From: Planctomycetota bacterium
GTDB taxonomy: Bacteria; Planctomycetota; UBA1135; UBA2386
DNA: 40,388 bases
NCBI GenBank assembly: GCA_020425925.1
Contig: JAGQRB010000711.1
Span: 1-40,388, forward strand
Reading direction: 5' to 3'
In this document: in pieces, positions 1 to 9,454 of the stretch
Numbering within the stretch: the stretch's first letter is position 1
Layout: each line of letters starts with the position of its first letter
Notes under the pieces: generated by a model
The model's input: the letters and a program-made list of their open reading frames with translations, nothing else
Told to the model about the DNA's origin: nothing
Databases searched by the model: none
Made by a program: the position numbers and the translations under genes

Positions 1-2
1 AG

Positions 3-893
3 AACCGCCGCCGGGACGACGAACGCGCGCTCGACCTCCGCGCGCGGGTCACGGTGTCGCCGCGTTTTGCAGGCGACATCGAACGGGTGGAGCCGTCGCT
101 CGCGCACCTGCTGACGAAGCTGCTGGTGGTGAGCGACAACGTCGCGTTCAACGACTGCCTCGAGATCGTCGGCATCGATGTCGCCAACCGTCGGATGTGG
201 CAGGCCGGGCTCGAGTCCGTCCGACTCTGGCATCGGCTGTCCGAGGCGCGCACGCTCGCGGAGAATCGCCAGACGCGCGCCGTCGCGCTGGCCGGCACGG
301 GTGGTCTCGAGCTCGTGCGGCCTGCACGCGATACCCCGATCGAGCTCGCGAACGATCTCTGGCACGACCTCGATTGCGGCAGCGCATGGTTGCGCGACGG
401 CGAGAAGGTCGACGGCCCGATGTCGTTCGCGCAGAAGAACGCGATCCTGCTGCGCGACCTCCAGGACCTGCTCGTCGAGGTCGTCCGACCCGAGATCGAC
501 ACCGGCAAGTTCGGGTTTCCGGAGCTGTCGATCGGGCAGCGCGCGTTCCTGGTCAGCCGCCTCGGCATGCTGCCTCGCGAATCGACCGATCCGGCCTTCG
601 ATGCCGAACGGCTGCCCGATCACTGGACCAAGTTCGTGCTGCGCGGCGTGCGGCGCGTGATCCCCGCGGATCGGCTGCGGATCTACGACAAGAGCGGCCG
701 CGCCTACGGCTTCTCGATCGAGAACGCCTTCGTCGAGGACACCGCTTCCGGACGGGGGTTCTTCCTCGCGATCGTGCTCTATACGAACTCGGACGGAGTG
801 CTCAACGACGATCGATACGGCTACGAGGAAGTCGCCGATCCGGTGCTCGACGCGATCGGCGAAGTAATTGCCCGGGCCGTGCTGCGGCCGTAG
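3..893 (+). CDS. Serine hydrolase of the class A beta-lactamase fold (5' truncated)
   Basis: The reading frame is open to the left edge of the window, so the start and the expected catalytic SxxK motif lie outside it; 296 residues are visible. The segment LLVVSDNVAFN carries an SDN triad in the context seen in class A beta-lactamases and related secreted serine hydrolases. Near the C-terminus, YDKSGRAYGF resembles the K-S/T-G strand that lines the active site. A GTG at base 54 could serve as an internal start but would leave the protein without its nucleophile, so I treat the gene as cut by the window. Whether the substrate is a beta-lactam, a peptide or an ester cannot be told from this fragment. 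The next gene follows after 34 bases on the same strand. Confidence 0.75.
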   Translation, partial: NRRRDDERALDLRARVTVSPRFAGDIERVEPSLAHLLTKLLVVSDNVAFNDCLEIVGIDVANRRMWQAGLESVRLWHRLSEARTLAENRQTRAVALAGTGGLELVRPARDTPIELANDLWHDLDCGSAWLRDGEKVDGPMSFAQKNAILLRDLQDLLVEVVRPEIDTGKFGFPELSIGQRAFLVSRLGMLPRESTDPAFDAERLPDHWTKFVLRGVRRVIPADRLRIYDKSGRAYGFSIENAFVEDTASGRGFFLAIVLYTNSDGVLNDDRYGYEEVADPVLDAIGEVIARAVLRP

Positions 894-912
894 TCCCGGC
901 GCGCCGCTGGGC

Positions 913-918
913 TAGACT
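913..918 (+). promoter_or_regulatory. Putative -10 box TAGACT, near-leaderless promoter
   Basis: TAGACT ends 9 bases before the ATG of the multihaem cytochrome gene. Initiation about 7 bases downstream would leave almost no 5' leader. No recognisable -35 box is seen 17 bases upstream. It belongs to the window-wide series of TANNNT boxes close to start codons. Confidence 0.4.
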
Positions 919-927
919 CCACGGCCC

Positions 928-2538
928 ATGACCGCCTCACGGGCCGCCTCGATCCTGTTCCTGAGCTCGATTGCGCTCTGCTCCTTCGTCGACCTCGGTG
1001 GTCGCCTCGGCAGCGGCGATCCGCACCGCGACGAGTTCTTCACGACGTCCGAGCGCTGCGCGGTGTGCCATACGACCGCGCCCGGCGCGACCGCGATGAC
1101 GTCGGCGACCGGTGACGACATCTCGCCGTACGGCCTCTGGCAGGGCACGATGATGGCGAATTCGTTCCGCGATCCCTACTTCCGCGCGCAGCTGCAGAAG
1201 GAGACCGCGGCCGCCGGCGAACAGGTGCAGGAACTCTGCCTGCGCTGCCACACCCCGATGGTGCACCACGAGGCGCGGCGCACCGGCGCGAAGCTGCCGC
1301 GGCTGGCCGACGTCGACGGTGACATCTTCGCGGACGACAGCGTGTCGTGCACCGTCTGCCACATGATCGACTCGGCCGGGCTCGGTGAACGCGAGACCTG
1401 GTCGGGCCGGCCGAACTTCACCGCCGAGCGCGTCATCTTCGGCCCGTTCGCGGATCCCGCGCCGCAGCCGATGCAGAACCTGGTGCGCTACACGCCGAAA
1501 CATGCCGAGCACATCCATCGATCGGCGCTGTGCGCGACCTGCCACACGCTGCACACCGAACACCACGGTACGCCGTTCCCGGAGCAGACGCCCTACCTCG
1601 AGTGGCGCAACAGCGTGTTCAACGACGAGAACGGCGCGACCGACGAGTCGCGCAGCTGCCAGCAGTGCCACATGACGGACCTCGGCGCGACGCGCATTGC
1701 TCGCAACCCGATGGGGCGCGACTTCAACATCCCGGTGCGCGCCGGTTACCGCGGCCACACGTTCGTCGGCGGCAACGCGTTCATGCTCGATATCCTCGCC
1801 GAGAACGCCGAGGAGCTCGACGTCGTCGCCGATCCCGAGCTGCTCGCCCGCACCGCGGCCGCGACGCGCAAGCAGCTCGCCGAGCGGACCGCGAAGCTGA
1901 CCATCTCCGAGGTCACGCGCGCGGACGGCGTCGCGAAGTTCTCGATCGCGGTCGAGAACCTCACGGGTCACAAGTTCCCGTCGGGCTACCCGGCGCGGCG
2001 CGCCTGGCTCTACGTCTACGTGTCCGCCGGCCGCAACATGATCTTCGAGAGCGGTGGGTTCGATGCCGAGACCGGCCGGCTCGTCGATGTCGTCGACGAG
2101 CTCAACATCCCGCACGTCCAGACCGTGCGCGCGCCCGAGGACGTCGTCGTCTACGAGATGGTCGCGACCGACCCGCACGGGGTGCCGACGACCTACCTGA
2201 CGAAGATGGTCGAGAAGCAGAAGGACAACCGGTTGCTGCCGCGCGGCTACGCGCTCGACGGCCCGCACACCGAGGACACTCACCCGGTCGGCACCGATGG
2301 CGATGCCGACTTCGCCGGCGGTGGCGACACGGTGCACTACGAGATCCCGGTGCCGGAGTCGACGCGCGGTCGCCTCCGGGTCGTGGCGCGGCTCTACTAC
2401 CAGCCCGTGCCGCCGGTGTGGGTCGATGCCTTGCGCAAGGTCGAGGCCGAGGAGGCCAAACGCTTCGTGCGCTACTACGACTCGGCCGATCGGACGCCGG
2501 CCGACGTGGCGCTCGCGATCAAGTTCGAGTCGCGCTGA
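928..2538 (+). CDS. Exported multihaem (five-haem) cytochrome c
   Basis: The 536-residue protein begins with a hydrophobic segment (about residues 5-22) that should direct export, then carries five CXXCH haem-binding motifs: CAVCH (44-48), CLRCH (104-108), CTVCH (141-145), CATCH (202-206) and CQQCH (244-248). The C-terminal half has no haem motif; it includes VENLTGHKFPSGYPARRAW, a stretch I associate with a conserved region of large uncharacterised multihaem cytochromes. The likely role is electron transfer in the periplasm, but no reductase, oxidase or cytochrome-maturation gene lies beside it, so the partner is unknown. The ATG at 928 is favoured because it gives the signal segment and follows a TAGACT box. 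The 3' end overlaps the convergent gene by 20 bases. Confidence 0.88.
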   Translation: MTASRAASILFLSSIALCSFVDLGGRLGSGDPHRDEFFTTSERCAVCHTTAPGATAMTSATGDDISPYGLWQGTMMANSFRDPYFRAQLQKETAAAGEQVQELCLRCHTPMVHHEARRTGAKLPRLADVDGDIFADDSVSCTVCHMIDSAGLGERETWSGRPNFTAERVIFGPFADPAPQPMQNLVRYTPKHAEHIHRSALCATCHTLHTEHHGTPFPEQTPYLEWRNSVFNDENGATDESRSCQQCHMTDLGATRIARNPMGRDFNIPVRAGYRGHTFVGGNAFMLDILAENAEELDVVADPELLARTAAATRKQLAERTAKLTISEVTRADGVAKFSIAVENLTGHKFPSGYPARRAWLYVYVSAGRNMIFESGGFDAETGRLVDVVDELNIPHVQTVRAPEDVVVYEMVATDPHGVPTTYLTKMVEKQKDNRLLPRGYALDGPHTEDTHPVGTDGDADFAGGGDTVHYEIPVPESTRGRLRVVARLYYQPVPPVWVDALRKVEAEEAKRFVRYYDSADRTPADVALAIKFESR

Positions 2539-2863
2539 CGTCGCCGACGGATTGCGGCGGCGGGGGTGGTGGTGCCGTCGCCGCAACCGTCGACGGGCGC
2601 GGCGCGCCGCGTTCCTCGAGAACTCGGATCCGGGCTTCGAGCCGCGCCACCAGCCGTTCGTCGGCGCGGGAGATCGCGGAGGAGAACAGCGCGGTCAACG
2701 CGCCCGAGACCAGCGTCGACGCGGCGATGAACAGCACGAACCCGACGACGTTGACGACGACGTTGTTGCTGATCATCCCGAACGAGTCCAGGCCGTCGAA
2801 TACGAGGAACGTGCCGAGGCCGGCGATGACGGCGGCGGCGAAGATCGAGACGAGTGTCTTCAT
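2519..2863 (-). CDS. Small membrane protein with two predicted helices
   Basis: This 114-residue protein has a hydrophobic N-terminal helix (about residues 3-20) and a second one (about 33-58), followed by a charged amphipathic stretch (RADERLVARLEARIRVLEER) that may form a short coiled coil. The tail is rich in proline, with a run of prolines near residue 100. I do not recognise a family. The gene is divergent from the DinB-like gene (51 bases between starts) and its 3' end overlaps the cytochrome gene. The consistent pattern of hydrophobic blocks and the charged helix argue that it is real rather than an antisense shadow, but the product can only be called hypothetical. Confidence 0.6.
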   Translation of the reverse strand: MKTLVSIFAAAVIAGLGTFLVFDGLDSFGMISNNVVVNVVGFVLFIAASTLVSGALTALFSSAISRADERLVARLEARIRVLEERGAPRPSTVAATAPPPPPPQSVGDVSATRT

Positions 2864-2914
2864 GGCGTCGGTTGGATCGAGCGGGGTGCGCTCGCATCAT
2901 GGCAGTATTTCCAC

Positions 2915-3430
2915 ATGCGACGACCAGAACCCGAAGAGTTTGCGCCCATGTTCCGGTCCTACGTCGACCTCGTGCCCGCGGGCGATGTCCTGGCGCGGCT
3001 GAGCGACCAGGGCGGCTCCGCCCGCGCGCTGTTCGGCGGTCTCGACGAGGCCCGCGGCAACCACGCGTACGCAGCGGGGAAGTGGACGGTCAAGCGCCTG
3101 CTGCAGCACCTGGCCGATGGCGAGCGGTTGTTCTGCTACCGCGCGATGTGCATCGCGCGTGGTGACGCCACCCCGCTGCCCGGCTTCGACGAAGACGTCT
3201 ATGCCCAGCACGACGGCACCGAGACGCGCGCACTCACCGACGTGCTCGACGACTTCCTCGCGGTCCGCGCCGCGACGTGCACGCTGTTCGCCGGCTTCGA
3301 TGCCGCTGCGTGGCAGCGGTGCGGCGTCGCGAACGACAGCCCGGTCAGCGTTCGGGCGATGCCGTGGATCATCGCGGGTCACGAGCTGCACCACCGGGTG
3401 GTGCTGCGCGAGCGCTACGGCGTCGGCTGA
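2915..3430 (+). CDS. DinB-like (DinB_2) putative metal-dependent protein
   Basis: The 171-residue length and the motif pattern fit the DinB/YfiT four-helix-bundle superfamily. KWTVKRLLQHLADGERLF provides the first metal-binding histidine (H65), and the C-terminal AGHELHHRVVLRERYG provides an H-x3-H pair (H156 and H160), completing the usual three-histidine metal site. Members include thiol-dependent transferases and many proteins of unknown function, so the reaction cannot be assigned. I chose the ATG at 2915 because it gives the family's usual length. The frame is open much further upstream but there it only runs antisense across the neighbouring gene. The gene is transcribed divergently from the small membrane protein and converges on the acyltransferase gene. 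Confidence 0.8.
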   Translation: MRRPEPEEFAPMFRSYVDLVPAGDVLARLSDQGGSARALFGGLDEARGNHAYAAGKWTVKRLLQHLADGERLFCYRAMCIARGDATPLPGFDEDVYAQHDGTETRALTDVLDDFLAVRAATCTLFAGFDAAAWQRCGVANDSPVSVRAMPWIIAGHELHHRVVLRERYGVG

Positions 3431-3495
3431 AATCCGCACCGTCGTGATGTCCGACGCGCTCGCGCTCGTCATCCACCTGTGAGGGCGCCGGGGGC

Positions 3496-4499
3496 TCAGT
3501 CGGTGACGACGAGCCCCGCGGCGAACAGCGCTTCCTTGTCGTGGACGCCGCGCCAGCCCTCGGCCACGACGCAGTGCCCGACCGGAGCGCGCAGTGACGA
3601 GCCCGGTCCCGCGCAGAGCAGCACGTCGGGCTGGAACTCGCGCATCGCGGTGCGCACCGCCGCGGTGAAATCGAACGTCTCGACGACCTGTTCGTGGGTC
3701 GTGTAGTGCAGCAGCTCGCGCGGATCGGTCGACCACGGCGAGTGCACCCGGCCGAAGCCGTCGATCAGGTGGCAGGACGGCATCGTCACCGGCAGCGCCG
3801 CGAGCTCCTCGGCGGCGGCGACGGAGGTCGGCTCGCACAGCGAGGTGTGGAACGGCCCGTGGCCGGCGAGCCGGAACGGGAACTCGCGCGCGCCGACGCT
3901 CCGCTTCGGCAGTTGCTCGAGCAGCGCCGCGATGGCGGCTTCGGTGCCGGCGAGCACGACGTGTCCGCCGAGCCGGATGCTGTAGTCGCAGGTGTGGTCA
4001 TCGCCGCGGTCGTCGATCTCGACCAGCAATCGCTGGATCTCGACCTGCTGGCCGAAGTCGGGTCGCCAGTCCTCGCCGACCGCGGTCGTCAGCACCTGCC
4101 CGCCCGGGATCGACTTCTGCAACCGCGCCATCGTCGCGACCAGCCGCCAGCCGTTGGCGGGATCGAGCGCGCCGCTCGCCGGCAACGCCGTGTACCAGCC
4201 GAGCGAGTTGCCGCAGACCGCAAGGATGTCGTAGCGCTCGCGCAGCTGCTCGACGTGCGCGAGCGTGCCGAAGTAGATCAGCTCGGCGGCGTTCTCGCCG
4301 TCGAGGTGCAGACCGGGTCGGAACTTCTCGGCAGCGTCGATCGCGCTCAGCGTCGGGCGCCCGGCGGCTTCGCGTGCGGCATCGGCCGCTGCCAGTGCAT
4401 CGGCAATCGGTCCGGCTCGCACCGTGCGCCCGACGAACCCGAGCTCCTCGCGGGTGTAGGACCCACGGCCGGGGCAGATCAGCACGGCGGTCGGGCGAC

Positions 4500-4503
<4 letters not shown>
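3496..4503 (-). CDS. FabD-like acyltransferase (ACP S-malonyltransferase family)
   Basis: The 335-residue protein has the acyltransferase fold signatures: a nucleophile elbow GNSLGW with Ser100 (the GHSxG position, with Asn in place of His), a conserved Arg near residue 127 in MARLQKSIPGG, and a histidine in GHGPFHTS (H219) placed like the catalytic His of FabD. FabD moves malonyl groups from CoA to acyl carrier protein. The altered elbow and unusual context make the acyl group uncertain. The ATG overlaps the stop of the upstream E1 fusion gene (ATGA at 4503-4500), so the two are probably translationally coupled and may act in one pathway, with the E1 making an acyl group that this enzyme transfers. 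That link is inference. No ACP or ketosynthase gene is nearby. Confidence 0.78.
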
Positions 4504-6785
<2,282 letters not shown>

Positions 6786-6796
6786 CGGGGCCGCGG

Positions 6797-6802
6797 ATCT
6801 TA
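6797..6802 (-). promoter_or_regulatory. Putative -10 box TAAGAT before the E1 fusion gene
   Basis: On the minus strand TAAGAT ends 11 bases before the ATG at 6785 and lies between the upstream stop codon and the E1 start. It could give the E1-acyltransferase pair its own very short-leader transcript. The spacing is longer than at the best examples in this window. Confidence 0.3.
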
Positions 6803-6810
6803 CGAACGGA

Positions 6811-8166
6811 TCAGCCGCGCGCCCGTACGGACTCGAGCTCCGCGACGAAACGCTCACGGTCGATCGCGGTCCAGCCGTTGGGCAACGCGGGCACGCTGGC
6901 CGCGATCTTCTCGAGCACCGCATGGATCCGGCGGCACGCTCCCACCGTCGCCCGCTCCCGCCACTTCTCGACCGCGTTGTCCGACTCGTCTGCCGCCGCT
7001 GGCAGCGACTCGACGAGGATCCCGATCACGCGCTGGCGCAGGCTCGCGGGGCCGCGTTCGGCGATCGCGCCGAGCGCATCGACCGACGCGCCGGTCAGAC
7101 CGTTGCGGAGGTCGGCCGCGCGTGCGACGGCCGCCAGCGGCGCGATGGCGCGTTCGTCGCCCGATGCGCCGAGGCAGCGTGCGACGTGGATGCGCAACAC
7201 GTTCGGGTTCCGGCTCGGCACCGCGTCGCCGGCGCCCTCGAAAAGACGCAGCAGCACCGGCGTGAGCCCCGGCGTAGAGGACGTCGCGAGCGCGGTCAGC
7301 ACGATGAAACGGAACGGGTCGCTGTCGACTTCGAGCAGCTTCTCGGCGTGCTCCGCCACGAACTCGGGCTCGTTCGCGGCGACGAGACGCAGCGCGCGCA
7401 GTCGGACGACGAGATGCTCGTCGCGGTCGATCAGGATCGCGCAGGTCCGATCGCGGTGCTTGCCGCTCCGATCGGCGGCGCCGTCGAGCAGACTCTCGAG
7501 CGCGAGTGCCCGCTGTCGGACCTCGGGGTCGACGAGCATCGCGGCGAGATCTGCCGGTGCGGTGCGCCATTCCCGGGCGAGCTCGCGCGCATGCAGCCAG
7601 ACGCCGGCTTCGTCGCGCGCCTCGGCGACGTCATCGACGATGCGGAGCGCCTCGTCGACCTCGCCCTCGCCGTGCAGCGCGATCGCGCGTTCGATGCGGT
7701 CGGCAGCCGCCCTCGCGGCCTTCACCGCGGGTACTGCGGCGCGCCAGCGGTCGAGGCCCCGCACGAAACCCGCGAGGTCGCGCGGCAGGTCGGCGAGCAC
7801 GCGATCGTCGCGCGGGTCGAACAGCACGCAGTGCGGCCACGAGGTGACCCCGAAGCGATCGTGCACCCGGGCGGCCTCGCGGTCGTTCGCGTCGTCCTTG
7901 AAGTTGCGCGTGACGAACAGCCACGTCACCTTGCCGTAGTGCGGCTTCAGATCGTCGTGGGACAGCACCTGCTGTTCCAGGGGGAGGCAGTGTGGTCAAT
8001 ACGTCTTCGTGAAGTAGACCATCACCGGCCGGCCCTGCAGCAGCGCGTCGCGGCACGCGGCCCGATAGGTCAGGAGCCACGGTGCGCCCGGGGGCGGTGT
8101 CTCGCCGCGCGGCGACGGGATCGCGGCGAGCGACAGGAGGAGCGTCATCCGGACGACGGTCGTCAT
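6811..8166 (-). CDS. Candidate selenoprotein: exported thioredoxin-fold UPHC protein with HEAT-like repeats
   Basis: Read from the ATG at 8166 through one in-frame TGA (7998-7996) the frame gives a 451-residue protein. Residues 1-16 form a short hydrophobic signal-like segment (MTLLLSLAAI). Residues about 28-130 form a thioredoxin-like domain: strand RPVMVYFTKTY, then TGA-P-H-C at 57-60, helix LPLEQQVLSHDDLK, strand VTWLFVT, and the cis-proline loop FGVTSWPHCVLFDP (P111). The TGA replaces the first cysteine of a CPHC motif, exactly where selenocysteine sits in known UxxC redox proteins. Residues about 150-440 are alpha-helical HEAT/armadillo-like repeats. A hairpin with a SECIS-like loop follows the TGA, and a TAGCAT box lies 6 bases before the ATG. 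If UGA were a true stop, only a 56-residue fragment and a domain lacking its first strand would remain. A nonsense mutation (TGC or TGT to TGA) remains possible. Selenocysteine genes are not in this window. Confidence 0.82.
7960..7978 (-). promoter_or_regulatory. SECIS-like hairpin downstream of the in-frame UGA
   Basis: The minus-strand RNA GGAACAGCAGGUGCUGUCC folds into GG/CC plus ACAGC/GCUGU with one bulged A and a four-base loop AGGU. It begins 18 bases after the UGA and the loop starts about 26 bases after it. Bacterial SECIS elements are short hairpins with a G-containing apical loop at about this distance, and the E. coli fdhF element also has a GGU loop and a bulged base. A competing pairing (CACUGC with GCAGGUG, one bulge) exists, so the fold needs checking. 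Confidence 0.65.
7996..7998 (-). other. In-frame TGA, proposed selenocysteine codon (Sec57)
   Basis: This is codon 57 counted from the ATG at 8166. The flanking residues are KTY before and PHCLPLE after, so the TGA takes the first position of a CxxC redox motif. The frame is open on both sides, for 56 codons upstream and 394 downstream. Confidence 0.75.
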
Positions 8167-8172
8167 GCGGGC

Positions 8173-8178
8173 ATGCTA
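8173..8178 (-). promoter_or_regulatory. Putative -10 box TAGCAT for the candidate selenoprotein gene
   Basis: TAGCAT lies on the minus strand 6 bases before the ATG at 8166, the same box and nearly the same distance as at the antiporter gene (31919-31924). It supports 8166 as the true start and so supports translation through the TGA. Confidence 0.45.
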
Positions 8179-8218
8179 CGTCCTTGTTGCGCGGGTGCAG
8201 AACCGGTCGACTGTCGCC

Positions 8219-9427
8219 GTGACCGACTTGTTGCGAGAGCTGCGCGGCTTCACCGAGTTCGGCGCGCCGACCGTGTGCGCCGAACTCGCGGTCGCGGACC
8301 GGCAGGTGCCCGTGCTCACGAACGAGTTCTGGACCTCGGCGCAGCGCGAAGGCCACAGCCTGCACGAGGTCAGCTATCGCGCGTGCTTCAAGCCGTCGCT
8401 GCCGGCGTTCTTCATCGCGCGGTTGTCGGCTCCGGGAGATCGCGTCTTCGACCCGTTCATGGGCCGCGGCACGACGCCGCTCGAGGCCGCGCTGCGAGGT
8501 CGCGTGCCGTGCGGCAACGACGTCAATCCGCTCTCGGCGATGCTGGTCCGCCCGCGGCTGTCGCCGCCCGGTCTCGGGGCGGTGAACGCGCGGCTCGACG
8601 AGCTCGATCTGACCTGGGCCGGACCGCTCGACGAGGAGCTGCTGGTGTTCTTCCACCCGGAGACCCTCGCGGCGATCGAGGCGCTGCGCGCCTACCTGCG
8701 CCGGCGTGACGAGGCCGGTGAACTCGACGGTGTCGACGACTGGCTGCGCATGGTGGCGATCAACCGATTGACGGGCCACTCGAGCGGCTTCTTCTCGGTC
8801 TACACACTGCCGCCCAACCAGGCCGTCTCGGTGGCTGCGCAGCGCAAGATCAACGCCAGGCGCGCGCAGGTCCCGCCGCCGCGCGACGTTCGGGCGATCC
8901 TGCGCAAGAAGTCGGCCGCGCTGCTCGCCGACGTCGCTCCGCTCTGGCGCAACGAGGCGGTGGCGATCGCGCGCGACGCCGTGCTGACGACCGGTCCGGC
9001 CGCGGCCGTGCCCGCGCTGGCCGACGCGAGCGTGCAGCTCGTCGTGACCTCGCCACCGTTCCTCGATGTCGTGCAGTACGCCAACGACAACTGGTTGCGC
9101 TGCTGGTTCGCGGGGATCGACCCCGCGTCCGTGCCGATCACCATGGCGCGCCGGATCGACGCCTGGCAGCAGGCGATGGCATCGGTGTTCGTCGAGCTGT
9201 TCCGGGTCGTGCGGCCGGGCGGATGGGTCGCCTTCGAGGTCGGCGAGGTCCGCCGCGGCAGCGTGCGCCTCGAGGAGGCCGTGATCCCGGCAGCGGCGGC
9301 CGCCGGCTTCGAAGCCGAGCTGGTCATGATCAACGCGCAGGAGTTCACCAAGACCGCGAATTGCTGGGGGATCGACAACAACCGCCGCGGCACGAACACG
9401 AATCGGATCGTACTGCTCCGGCGCTAG
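8219..9427 (+). CDS. DNA methyltransferase (N4-cytosine/N6-adenine type)
   Basis: The protein has an AdoMet-binding motif placed after the N-terminal quarter (FDPFMGRGTTPLEAAL) and the catalytic motif VTSPPFLDVVQYAND in the C-terminal half, the S/T-P-P-[FY] form usual in N4-cytosine methyltransferases of the beta class. WGIDNNRRGTNTNRIVLL ends the protein. No restriction endonuclease or specificity gene is adjacent, so it may be an orphan methylase or part of a chromosome-marking or defence function. From the GTG at 8219 it has 402 residues. An ATG at 8165 in the same frame would overlap the start codon of the divergent gene, so I prefer the shorter form, without a clear ribosome site to settle it. 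Confidence 0.85.
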   Translation: MTDLLRELRGFTEFGAPTVCAELAVADRQVPVLTNEFWTSAQREGHSLHEVSYRACFKPSLPAFFIARLSAPGDRVFDPFMGRGTTPLEAALRGRVPCGNDVNPLSAMLVRPRLSPPGLGAVNARLDELDLTWAGPLDEELLVFFHPETLAAIEALRAYLRRRDEAGELDGVDDWLRMVAINRLTGHSSGFFSVYTLPPNQAVSVAAQRKINARRAQVPPPRDVRAILRKKSAALLADVAPLWRNEAVAIARDAVLTTGPAAAVPALADASVQLVVTSPPFLDVVQYANDNWLRCWFAGIDPASVPITMARRIDAWQQAMASVFVELFRVVRPGGWVAFEVGEVRRGSVRLEEAVIPAAAAAGFEAELVMINAQEFTKTANCWGIDNNRRGTNTNRIVLLRR

Positions 9428-9441
9428 GAGGCGCCGCTCGG

Positions 9442-9447
9442 TAGAAT
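9442..9447 (+). promoter_or_regulatory. Putative -10 box TAGAAT, leaderless promoter
   Basis: TAGAAT ends 7 bases before the ATG at 9455, so a transcript starting at the usual distance would begin at or next to the start codon. No Shine-Dalgarno sequence fits between them and no clear -35 box is seen. This is the clearest example of the pattern in the window. Confidence 0.5.
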
Positions 9448-9454
9448 CCGCGCC

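Noticed and set aside
937-2586. 549-residue minus-strand ORF opposite the cytochrome
   Set aside because: The plus strand carries five CXXCH motifs and a signal peptide. The minus frame is a shadow.
3431-3495. Possible bidirectional terminator between the DinB-like and acyltransferase genes
   Set aside because: The 65-base gap has short GC repeats (GACGCGCTCGCGCTCGTC) but no stable stem followed by a U-tract on either strand.
7996-7998. TGA at codon 57 taken as a plain nonsense mutation or pseudogene
   Set aside because: Not fully excluded, but the exact placement on a redox Cys, an otherwise intact frame, the SECIS-like hairpin and the promoter before 8166 all fit recoding better. I also considered Trp, since W at this position would read YWPHC, but CPHC is the known redox motif.
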